Position numbers and translations under genes: made by a program. From the NCBI RefSeq assembly GCF_032452875.1, contig NC_083871.1:4935692-4999691 (forward strand): 64,000 nt of DNA, written 5' to 3'. The stretch is from Bos javanicus. Taxonomy: Eukaryota; Chordata; Mammalia; Artiodactyla; Bovidae. Shown one piece after another: positions 55,076-64,000 of the stretch (positions within the stretch are counted from its first letter, which is position 1; each line of letters opens with the position of its first letter). The notes beneath the pieces were generated by a model. The model saw only the letters and a program-made list of their open reading frames with translations, did not search any database and was not told where the DNA came from.

Positions 55076-55758
55076 GCTTACCAGCTTACAGGAAGGCAGC
55101 AATGCCTCTCAATAGGCCCAGAGCATAAAGACTCGGGGCTGAACTAGTGTGGGTGGGGGCAGAGGGGAGCACGTCCATGGGCGTTATTATTCCTACTTCA
55201 GGCTCAAACCCAAAGTCATTCATCACTAGGTGGAGGTGCTTGAACAGATATATATTTTTTCCCTCTTTCTCAACTAAGCTTTGGCATCTATGAGATAATG
55301 TATGTGAAATGTGTAAAACTATCTTTAACATATCACACAAATACAAAATATATTTCTATGTATCATGCAGATGGAAAGTTACACACAGTCTACACACCCA
55401 AGGGACATTTGTGTGTGTGTGTGGGTGGAGCGGGGGACGTCCATCTGTGTACACCAGACAGACCATCTTACATTCTGGATATCATCATCTCATGACTTAA
55501 GAGGAATGGCTGCAAATGAATGGAAATCTATACAACATCTAAGAGAAATGCTACATTTAGTCATGGTTCTGAATTTAACTTTTAAATAGTATTGATGTGG
55601 AATGTCCTGCTACCTTTGAAACTCATTGGTAGTCACTGCATAGCATTCATGAGCTGAAATCTTATCATTTTATATGTTTTAGCTTCCTGGGAGAGAAAAT
55701 TCTTGCCAAAATAAAAAAATGTGCATTTTCCGACCTAAATTTCAAACCTCATGTTATC
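55076..55758. other. Unassigned sequence with (TG)n
   Basis: About 680 bp with nothing recognised except a TG tract at 55410-55423. Confidence 0.4.
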
Positions 55759-55759
55759 A

Positions 55760-55845
55760 GGATGTGGACTCTGGGAGATACTGAAGCCTGGCATGCGGCA
55801 ATCCATTGGATCACAGAGTCGGACACAACTTAGCAACTGAACATT
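55760..55845 (+). mobile_element. Very short BovB 3' end
   Basis: 'ggactctgggagatactgaa' through 'cagagtcggacacaacttag' matches only the last ~85 bp of BovB. Confidence 0.8.
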
Positions 55846-56241
55846 AGGATATGAACTTAAATTTCTACACAGTTGTTTGCAACTCTAGAGATTGATACCG
55901 ATCATTAATGTTTTGAAAGTCAGGAACATCTGTCAAGTTGTAAATCAGCTTTCTAAGGAAGCACATTACCTGGACACAATAACTGGTAAATGTCTTACTA
56001 TGCTTCTGTGCCTTTCTTCACCCAGATCTAGATAGCTGCCTCTGGGAAACATTTGAAATTCTCTATTCCTTCCTTTTAAAAAATCCAGTGAAGGAGATAC
56101 AAGTTCAATCAGAAACTCAATATTTAAAAATTATTCTTTTAACTTTTCTGCTTGCAAAATTTCACATGCAAAGTCCATGAAACTGTAAACATAGGTAAAA
56201 CTTTGAACAGTATGGCATAAAACATCTATAAATATGACACT

Positions 56242-57178
56242 TCAGATCAGATCAGATCAGATCAGTCGCTCAGTCGTGTCCGACTCTTTGAGACCCCATG
56301 AATCGCAGCACGCCAGCCCTCCCTGTCCATCACCAACTCCCGAAGTTCACCCAGACTCACGTCCATCGAGTCAGTGATGCCATCCAGCCATCTCATCCTC
56401 TGTCATCCCTTTCTCCTCTTGCCCCCAATCCCTCCCAGCATCAGAGTCTTTTCCAATGAGTCAACTCTTTGCATGAGGTGGCCAAAGTACTGGAGTTTCA
56501 GCTTGAGCATCATTCCTTCCAAAGAAATCCCAGGGCTGATCTCCTTCAGAATGGACTGGTTGGATCTCCTTGCAGTCCAAGGGATTCTCAAGAGTCTTCT
56601 CCAACACCAACAGTTCAAAAGCATCAATTCTTCGGCGCTCAGCCTTCTTCACAGTCCAACTCTCACATCCATACATGACCACAGGAAAAACCATAGCCTT
56701 GACTAGACGAACCTTTGTTGGCAAAGTAATGTCTCTGCTTTTGAATATGCTATCTAGTTTGGTCATAACTTTCCTTCCAAGGAGTAAGCATCTTTTAATT
56801 TCATGGCTGCAGTCACCATCTGTAGTGATTTTGGAGCCCAGAAAAATAAAGTCTGACACTGTTTGCACTGTTTCCCCATCTATTTCCCATGAAGTGGTGG
56901 GACCAGATGCCATGATCTTCATTTTTTGAATGTTGAGCTTTAAGCCAACTTTTTCACTCTCCTCTTTCACCTTCATCAAGAGGCTTTTGAGTTCCTCTTC
57001 ACTTTCTGCCATAAGGGTGGTGTCATCTGCATATCTGAGGTTATTGATATTTCTCCTGGCAATCTTGATTCCAGCTTGTGTTTCTTCCAGTCCAGCGTTT
57101 CTCATGATGTACTCTGCATATAAGTTAAATAAACAGGGTGACAATATACAGCCTTGACGAACTCCTTTTCCTATTTCA
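56242..57178 (-). mobile_element. BovB LINE, inverse, about 940 bp, young
   Basis: It begins with (cagat)4, then 'cagtcgctcagtcgtgtccg', and extends to 'cttgacgaactccttttcct' inside RT motif B. Little divergence from the sense copy at 57.7-58.9 kb is apparent by eye. Confidence 0.97.
56461..57144 (-). pseudogene. BovB reverse transcriptase C-terminal half, frameshifted
   Basis: A 227-residue minus-strand frame with RT motif C intact ('NNLRYADDTTLMAESEEELK'). Upstream DNA still encodes the motif B core VRQGC. It continues through 'SDFIFLGSKITTDGDCSHEI' and 'MYGCESWTVKKAERRRIDAF'. An extra base near 56609 ('ccaacaccaacag') then shifts the frame and the tail becomes unrelated. The N-terminal endonuclease and RT motif A were never inserted (5' truncation). 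It belonged to a non-LTR retrotransposon and is not a host gene. Confidence 0.93.
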
Positions 57179-57215
57179 TTTAGGAGCTCGCAATGTCTGA
57201 CTTTATTTAAAACAA

Positions 57216-57361
57216 TTTTTTTTTTTTAGTTCTCTTTATTTTTTTGTTTATCTGGCTCGATCACACAGCATGTGAGATTTTACTTCCCAGCCTGGGGATC
57301 AAACTCACACACCATGCATCAGAAGGCAGAATCCTATTTACTGGACTGCCAGGGAGTCCCT
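57216..57361 (-). mobile_element. CHR-type SINE, inverse
   Basis: After a T-rich tail, 'gcatgtgagattttacttcc', 'cagcctggggatcaaactca' and 'ggactgccagggagtccc' mark an inverse CHR SINE between the two BovB arms. Confidence 0.85.
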
Positions 57362-57504
57362 CCAATGTCCAGTATTCAAGGGAAGGGACAGACCCTCCTG
57401 GTAAAATTCTTCCTTCACCGGCAGGCAAATATTCACAAGTGTCGATGACACCATCAGGTCAATGCTTAACTGCTCTTTAGAACTGAAATCTGGTAAAAGT
57501 AAGT

Positions 57505-57715
57505 CTCCCCCTGGAAGACAGGTCTAGGTTCCAATGTCTTCTCTATCACTTATTCCCCTATGAACTTGGGCAAGTATCTTAATTTCTGAGTCACAGTCTC
57601 CTCATCAATAAAAGAGCTAATAGGAAGAACAAATACTTGGTCACAAGGTGGCTGCAAGGATTAAACAAGATATTGCATGCAAAATACCTGAAAGTTAAGA
57701 AAAATCTCAATATGC
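57505..57715 (+). mobile_element. MIR SINE
   Basis: 'gaacttgggcaagtatctta', 'ctgagtcacagtctcctcat' and 'gcaaggattaaacaagatat' follow the sense MIR. Confidence 0.72.
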
Positions 57716-57731
57716 AGTAGCTATGCCTAGC

Positions 57732-58926
57732 TGATTTTAGAAAAGGCAGAGGAACCAGAAATCAAACTGCCAACATCTGCTGGATCATGGAAAAAGCAAG
57801 AGTGTTCCAGAAGAGCATCTATTTCTGCTTTGTTGACTATGCCAAAGCCTTTGACTGTGTGGATCACAATAAACTGTGGAAAATTCTGAAAGAGATGGGA
57901 ATACCAGACCACCTGATCTGCCTCTTGAGAAATTTGTATGCAGGTCAGGAAGCAACAGTTAGAACTGGACATGGAACAACAGACTGGTTCCAAATAGGAA
58001 AAGGAGTATGTCAAGGCTGTATATTGTCACCCTGCTTATTTAACTTATATGCAGAGTACATCATGAGAAACACTGGGCTGGAAGAAACACAAGCTGGAAT
58101 CAAGATTGCTGGGAGAAATATCAATAACCTCAGATATGCAGATGACACCACCATTATGGCTGAATGTGAAAAGGAGCTAAAAAGCCTCTTGATGAAAGTG
58201 AAAGTGGAGAGTGAAAAAGTTGGCTTAAAGCTCAACATTCAGAAAATGAAGATCATGGCATCCGGTCTCATCACTTCATGAGAAATAGATGGGGAAACAG
58301 TGGAAACAGTGTCAGACTTTATTTTTCTGGGCTCCAAAATCACTACAGATGGTGACTGCAGCCATGAAATTAAAAGATGTTTACTCCTTGGAAGGAAAGT
58401 TATGACCAACCTAGATAGCATATTCAAAAGCAGAGACATTACTTTGCCAACAAAGGTTCGTCTAGTCAAGGCTATGGTTTTTCCTGTGGTCATGTATGGA
58501 TGTGAGAGTTGGACTGTGAAGAAGGCTGAGCGCCAAAGAATTGATGCTTTTGAATTGTGGTGTTGGAGAAGACTCTTGGCAGTCCCTTAGACTGCAAGGA
58601 GATCCAACCAGTCCATTCTGAAGGAGATCAGCCCTGGGATTTCTTTGGAAGGAATGATGCTCAAGCTGAAACTCCAGTACTTTGGCCACCTCGTGCGAAG
58701 AGTTGACTCATTGGAAAAGACTCTGATGCTGGAAGGGGTCGGGGGCAAGAGGAGAAGGGGATGTCAGAGGATGAGATGGTTGGATGGCATCACTGACTCA
58801 ATGGACATGAGTCTGGGTGAACTCTGGGAGTTGGTGATGGACAGGGAGGCCTGGCGTGCTGCGATTCATGGAGTCGCAAAGAGTAGGACATGACTGAGCA
58901 ACTGACCTGATCTGATCTGATCTGAT
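57732..58926 (+). mobile_element. BovB LINE, sense, about 1.2 kb, young
   Basis: It starts within RT coding sequence ('gattttagaaaaggcagagg') and ends with the pentamer tail '(ctgat)4'. It is 5'-truncated and head-to-head with the copy at 56.2-57.2 kb. Confidence 0.97.
57733..58893 (+). pseudogene. BovB reverse transcriptase, near-open frame with two stops
   Basis: One register stays aligned for 387 codons and is broken only by TGA at 58279-58281 and TAG at 58588-58590. RT motif A ('FVDYAKAFDCVDH'), motif B ('GVCQGCILSPCLFNLYAEY', with Cys at the position that is Arg in the neighbouring copy) and motif C ('RYADDT') are present with their catalytic aspartates. The C-terminal RTE domain follows ('DFIFLGSKITTDGDCSHEI') and ends 'HGVAKSRT'. 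The endonuclease domain is missing by 5' truncation. This is the best-preserved retrotransposon coding relic in the window, not a host gene. Confidence 0.95.
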
Positions 58927-59514
58927 GCCTAGACTCATCTGTGTCCCATGAGTCCCCTAGCAATGGACCTACCAAGTCCCAGGACTGTGGTCTGTAATGA
59001 CATAAGTTTCACTTTTCCCAGCCACTTCCCCTTGGTCTCAGAAGTTTACACATCCATTCCAGCAGTAGCTACTCAGATCCTTTCCAAAAAGCCTCTTAGC
59101 CGCTGTGATCATCCCAGCTGTTCCAGATCAGAAACAGGTTTCTACTCTTGAGAATGTCTGCTTCCCTGAGAAGCATGGGCACAAGCCCAAGAATAAAAGT
59201 TTACTTTTTAATACAGTATTTACTGCAAAACAAAGGCTTCTGCCAGATGCCCGATCAGAACAAAGCAGCTGCCTACTCTGAGGCTTCAACTAATGGAGGA
59301 GAATGGAAGTGTGGACAAGGCCGTCATAAGCTCCTTGGAAGCATTCTGACTCCAGTCCCTTCATCTAACATATAGAAAGCCTATTAAACCCTAAGTGATA
59401 ATAGAGTGAGATGAGTTGAGTTCCAGTTAACAAGCTGAGCTATTGTTGCATTTTATAGGCAGGTAAGCATTTGTTCATTTTTACTGTGTCTGTTGGGGCC
59501 ATTTGCATTGCCAT
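58927..59514. other. Unassigned sequence
   Basis: About 590 bp with no recognised repeat or gene. Two short overlapping frames (67 and 75 aa) have no known motif. Confidence 0.4.
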
Positions 59515-60595
59515 TAAGAACTTACACCTTGACCTCGATCTTAGCAACATCTTTCTGGATCTGTCTCCTCAAGCCAGGGAAACAAAAGCAAAAATAAACA
59601 AATGAGACTACATCAAACTGAAAGTCTTCTGCACAGCAAAGAAAACCATCAACAAAAAAGAAATACAACCTACCAAATGGGAGAAGATATTTTCAGATAT
59701 TTATATATCTGATAAGGGGGTAATACCCAAAATATATTAAAGGCTTAGACAACTCACCAAGGAAAAACAAGCATCTTGATTGAAAATCTGGAGAGGAGCT
59801 GAATAGGCATTTTTCCAAACAATACATACAGGTGGCCAACAGCAAGATGAAAAAATCAACATCACTAATCATCTGGGAAATGCAAGCAAAAACCACAATG
59901 AAATATCGCCTCATATCTTTTTAAATGGCTGTTATTGAAAAGGCAAAAAATGGCAAATGTTGGCAGGACTGTGGAGAAAAGGGAACACTTGCACACTGTT
60001 GGTAGGAACGTAAATCAGGCAGGAATTTTGAAAAACAGTATGGAATTTCCTCAAAAAATTAAAACTAGAACTTCCATATGATCCAGCAATTTCACTTCTG
60101 GGTATATGTCTGAAGAAAATGAAAACACTAATTCAGAAAGATGTATGCACCCCGATGTTCACTGCAGCATTGTTTACCTTAGTCAAGTCATGGAAACAAC
60201 CAGTGTGCCCTACAATGGGTGAATGGAGAAAGATGTGATATATAGATAAGGACATATATCTGCATATATATATATATGATGGAATACTGCTCAGCCTCAG
60301 AAAGAATGAAATCTTGCTATTTGAAAAAAAATGGATAGACTTTGAGTATGTTATGCTAAGTGAAATATGTCAGGTGGACAAAAAAAAAACTGTATAATTT
60401 CACTTATGTGGGAATTTTTTTAAAAACTTCAAAATAAGTGAACAAACCAAACAAAACCAAGTGGCCAACTGAAGGGAAGGGGCAAGGGGTAAGGGTGAAA
60501 TGAGTTAAGGTGATCAATTGAATGGTAATAGAGGGAAATTAAACTTTTGGTACTGAGAACACTAGAGTATATTCAGAAGTCAGAACATAATATTA
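59515..60595 (+). mobile_element. L1 LINE 3' part, about 1.08 kb
   Basis: 'aatgagactacatcaaactg', 'gtcttctgcacagcaaagaa', 'caaatgggagaagatatttt', 'gtggagaaaagggaacactt', 'atgatccagcaatttcactt' and 'atggaatactgctcagcctc' form a long sense L1 stretch covering the ORF2 C-terminus and 3' UTR. It is full of indels. Confidence 0.92.
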
Positions 60596-60599
60596 TAAA

Positions 60600-60720
60600 C
60601 ATAGTATGTTATATAATGTATAATGTATATATATAATATAATGTATATATATAATGCAATATAAGATAATGTATATATAATTTATTAAATATTATATATA
60701 ATAATAATATATAACTTATC
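60600..60720. repeat. AT-rich TATA/TAATG simple repeat
   Basis: About 120 bp of degenerate 'ataatgtatatata' units with almost no G or C. Confidence 0.9.
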
Positions 60721-60738
60721 TAATGTTATAAGCCCATG

Positions 60739-61072
60739 TTCAGTTCAGTTCAGTTCAGTCGCTCAGTCGTGTCCGACTCTTTGCAACCCCATGAATCGCA
60801 GCACGCCAGGCCTCCCTGTCCATCACCAACTCCCGGACTTCACCCAGACTCATGTCCATAGAGTCAGTGATGCCATCCAGCCATCTCATCCTCTGTCATC
60901 CCCTTCTCCTCCTGCCCCCAATCCCTCCCAGCAGCAGAGTCCTTTCCAATGAGTCAACTCTTCGCATGAGGTGGCCAAAGGACTGGAGTTTCAGCTTCAG
61001 CATCATTCCTTCCAAAGAAATCCCAGGGCTGATCTCCTTCAGAATGGACTGGTTGGATCTCCTTGCAGTCCA
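60739..61072 (-). mobile_element. BovB LINE 3' end (ART2-like), inverse
   Basis: It has a (cagtt)n tail instead of (cagat)n, then 'cagtcgctcagtcgtgtccg' to 'ggatctccttgcagtcc'. An 8-bp word 'aatgttat' occurs at 60722-60729 and 61072-61079, a possible target duplication offset by nine bases on the left. Confidence 0.95.
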
Positions 61073-61607
61073 ATGTTATTTCAGTTAAAAACAAAAAGCA
61101 TATTGCTTCCTTCATTGACAAAGTTTTGCCATAATTTTTTTTAAAGCCAGTTGCATTAAGCAGGTTTTTGGTGAAATAACTGATTTATATTTTGGTCCAC
61201 ATTTCTTTCACATTGCACACTGGTAACGAGCAGATCCTGGCAGGCAGCCCATTCTCAGAACATGTGTTGAGTGTTAATGTCTCAGACAGGACTGCGTCTC
61301 ATTACATCACTTCTGAAATGCTCCTTGGTCACCCCCAAGGACCTACGACAGAACATGTTATACTCATCCTGTAAATATATAGGCACCTGTACACTAAAAG
61401 CCCACCCAATATTTCCCCAAACTGTGTGGACCTAAGAAGTATTAGGGGAGCTTTTGAACATATGGATTCCAGAGTTTTGTTACCTTTAATTTAGTAGGGT
61501 TTTCACAGGGTATGGGTGTTATCATTTTTAACAAGTATACCAGGTAATTCTCCAGTGGAGACCCATTGGATTCACTGTCCTTCAGGCTGTGCTGTCAAAA
61601 GTGCCCC
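61073..61607. other. Unassigned sequence
   Basis: About 530 bp with no repeat or gene recognised. Confidence 0.4.
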
Positions 61608-61702
61608 ATGGCTGATTCATGCTGAGGTTTGACAGAAAACAACAAAATTCTGTAAAGCAACTATCCTTCAATTAAAAAACAAATTAATTTTTTAAAAAGA
61701 AA
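61608..61702 (+). mobile_element. Short L1 3' end
   Basis: 'gctgattcatgctgaggttt', 'caaaattctgtaaagcaact' and 'atccttcaattaaaaaac' with an A-rich tail match a ruminant L1 3' terminus variant. Confidence 0.7.
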
Positions 61703-61984
61703 GGAGAAAAGTGCACCTGCTGCTTCCTAAATGCAGCTGTCCTCCCACTCGTGAGCAAAGATCTAAGCAAATGGTGAGGAATAACAAGGTCATAGATCAC
61801 CCCAGAGCCGGGACCAGCATCAGCACGAACTCCTTTCTCTCCAGAATTCACTTTGAATGGGGAAATGCAAACCACATTCTGTGGTGTTTTCCTGTCATTT
61901 GCAGCCAAGCATAATACACGAGACTGCCCCCTGATTACAAGGGGCCACTCTGTTTCACTCTCTCTACACAGGCTTCTTCTTATG

Positions 61985-62195
61985 TTTAAATGTTTATTAT
62001 TTGTTTATTTATTTATTTTTGGCTGCCTCAGCAGAGCGGGCTCTTTGTTGTGACATGCATGCTTCTCTCTAGTTGTGGTGCGTGGGCTAAGTTGCCCCAC
62101 GGCACGTGGGATCTTAGTTCTAAGATCAGGGATTGAACCCACGCCCCCTGCATCAGAAAGCAGATTCTCAACCACTGGACCACGAGGGAAGTTCC
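61985..62195 (-). mobile_element. CHR-type SINE, inverse, full length
   Basis: T-rich '(tttat)n ttttggctgcctc', then 'tagttgtggtgcgtgggcta', 'gatcagggattgaacccacg' and 'ccactggaccacgagggaag'. It keeps its tRNA-like and body segments. Confidence 0.9.
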
Positions 62196-62358
62196 TGCTG
62201 ACTTATTAGACTTTATTTTGTTCCTGGTAAAAAATTTCCTTCATTTTATATCATTTTCCTCACGCTGGTCTGTTTTATGGGTAGCAATCGTGCCTTTCTG
62301 GTAAGAGTTTGAGTGACTTTGGAAGTATTCACAGAGCATCAGCCATGTGGTGAGCACT

Positions 62359-62569
62359 GTGTGTGCTTAGTTGCTCAGTTGAGTCCAACTCTTTGCGACC
62401 CCATGGACTGTAGCCCACCAGGTTCCTCTGTCTACGGGGGTTCTCCAGGCAAGAATACTGAAGTGGGTTGCCATGCCCTCCTCCAGGAGATCTTCCCAAC
62501 CCAGGAATCAAATCCAGGTCTCTCTGCATTGCCGGAAGATTCTTTACCATCTGAGCCACCAGCAAAGCC
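62359..62569 (-). mobile_element. Bov-tA SINE
   Basis: Inverse full-length copy flanked by a perfect 13-bp duplication 'tgtggtgagcact' (62346-62358 and 62570-62582). Confidence 0.96.
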
Positions 62570-62582
62570 TGTGGTGAGCACT

Positions 62583-62989
62583 AGTTTATATCTTAAGAGG
62601 CCAGGATGGTGATCCATATCAACCCTCAACCTACCGTGTGTCACATTCCTTCAGCTCTCCACACCAGGGTCTTGGGATTCCCTGAATTTGCCTTGCTGTC
62701 TCAGGGTCATTTCAGAGTCCCTGCTCCTGAGCTTTCTGCTCCCCAGCTTTCTCTTCCTAGTCACCATTCATACTTCAGATTTTAGTGTGACTGCATTCTA
62801 CTCTCGCTATGTATCCCAGTACCTAATATCTAATATTCCCACTGCACCCTGAATTTCCCATTGATCCTATTTATCACATCATTGATTACTAGCTAGTTGA
62901 CTCTTATACCCACCAGCCTGCACAGCTCTGCTTATGCTCAACATGGAAAAAAAAATAGGTTGTGTTTCTGTCATTGACTGACTAGGTGA
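62583..62989. other. Unassigned sequence
   Basis: About 400 bp between two Bov-tA copies; nothing recognised. Confidence 0.4.
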
Positions 62990-63201
62990 GTGAGGGCTAA
63001 GTCGCTTCAGTCTTGTCTGACTCTGTGTGACCCTATAGACTGCAGCCTGCCTGGTCCTCTGTCCATGAAATTCTCCAGGCACGAATATTGGAATGGGTTG
63101 CCATGCCCTCCTCAGGGAATCTTCCTGACCCAGGGATCAAATCCATGTCTCTCACAAATCTGCATTGGCAGGCAGGTTCTTTACCAATAGTGCCACCAGT
63201 T
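62990..63201 (-). mobile_element. Bov-tA SINE
   Basis: Inverse copy from 'gggctaagtcgcttcagtct' to 'accaatagtgccaccag'. Its terminal 'ggaagccc' is missing. Confidence 0.92.
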
Positions 63202-63902
63202 GGTAGCTGACATGTGGTTAGTAATCAGTCAAGCACTACTGAATGAAAAGGAGGCTAAATAAGCAAAGGATTCAAGTGTCACAACCTCTGGCTGTGACTG
63301 AATAATGGCACTGTTTCCTGCCATTCTCCAGAGTTCTTCATTCTTCAGAGATGGTACCCCCACCCCCCAGTGCTCTAAAAAGAGCTTGGAACAGGTTCAT
63401 CGCTCTGAAAAAATATCTCCTGAACCATGTAGGAGAGCAACAGCATCAGTGGCAGGAGACCGTCTCTGAGGCAACAGGATCCATAAGGCATGAGTGGCTC
63501 TGAGCACCTAGAAAGCATCCATAACACCTTCATTTTTATTTTCCTATCGTGTCTGGGAAATTACTTTTTTGACATACAGATTATCTGTGAACCCTGTGAC
63601 CCTCACACTGATCCTCTGTTACAAATAGCAGCAGAAAAGTATACTCAAGTTTAAATGAAAACCCTATGAAATGAATGGGGGACAACTCCCCCATTCACAA
63701 GTCAGGTGGAGCACTAGAGACGTGTACCAGCAGCAATGATACATTTGGGTCAGCAGTGGGGTAGGTTGAGGGTTAGATGACTTTGGAAGGTGTCTGTATC
63801 CCTCAGGCCCATATCCGTAAATATGGTGTGTGTGTTTATTTAGGATGAAGACTGCAGAGATGATTCTAAACCATATCTAAGAGTCTTTATGCTGTGTGGT
63901 TG
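63202..63902. other. Unassigned sequence
   Basis: About 700 bp without a recognised gene or repeat. Confidence 0.4.
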
Positions 63903-64000
63903 TGCTGTGCTCAGTCACTCAGTCGTGTCCGACTCCTTGAGACCCCATGGGCTGCAGCCCAGCAGGCTTCTCTGCCCCATGGGATCCTTCTGAAAAGAGT
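63903..64000 (-). mobile_element. Bov-tA/BovA SINE cut by window end
   Basis: 'gtgctcagtcactcagtcgt', 'ccgactccttgagaccccat' and 'gctgcagcccagcaggcttc' open an inverse BovA sequence that runs into the window edge. Confidence 0.85.

Overview
This window is mammalian nuclear DNA from a ruminant, almost certainly a bovid (cattle, sheep or goat type). The evidence is its repeats: dozens of tRNA-Glu-derived Bov-tA SINEs and dimeric BOV-A2 SINEs, several copies of the BovB (RTE-type) LINE, ruminant L1 3' ends, and CHR SINEs shared by ruminants and whales. Older mammal-wide layers lie underneath (MIR, L2-like, old L1, hAT-Charlie DNA transposons, MLT1-type LTRs). There are no operons, CRISPR arrays, rRNA genes or functional tRNA genes. 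Nearly all open frames come from repeats or are too short to be credible.

Layout. 1-17 kb: unassigned sequence with scattered Bov-tA SINEs, old L1 pieces and one BovB 3' end (14.4 kb). 17.5-20.5 kb: few repeats, with a homeobox-site-rich block near 20 kb that looks like a conserved regulatory element. 20.5-32.8 kb: L1 and BovB fragments, including a 1.5 kb antisense BovB (22-23.5 kb) and a 1.3 kb sense BovB (28.5-29.8 kb). 33.5 kb: one short frame that looks like a terminal coding exon. 34.6-36.8 kb: MIR, then a TG...CA-bounded LTR split by a BOV-A2, then an L1 split by a Bov-tA. 36.85-43.08 kb: about 6.2 kb in which I see no young ruminant SINE or LINE. 43-51.6 kb: SINEs, two MLT1-like LTRs and a four-layer nested insertion at 46.8-48.4 kb. 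51.6-53.9 kb: few repeats, with a CpG-retaining block. 54.3-61 kb: L1 and BovB, including a head-to-head BovB pair forming a large inverted repeat (56.2-58.9 kb). 61-64 kb: L1, CHR and Bov-tA pieces.

Functionally this looks like an intergenic or deep intronic segment. The only protein-coding signals are remains of BovB reverse transcriptase (RT) frames, one of them broken by just two nonsense codons, and one unrecognised candidate exon. The parts most likely to matter to the host are the repeat-poor blocks that could be distal regulatory elements. I found no undescribed biological system. The most useful leads are the candidate exon at 33.5 kb, the repeat-poor regulatory-looking blocks, and several well-resolved insertions, palindromes and inverted repeats. 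Repeat family names are recognised from memory of consensus features, so boundaries are approximate unless a target-site duplication (TSD) is given.
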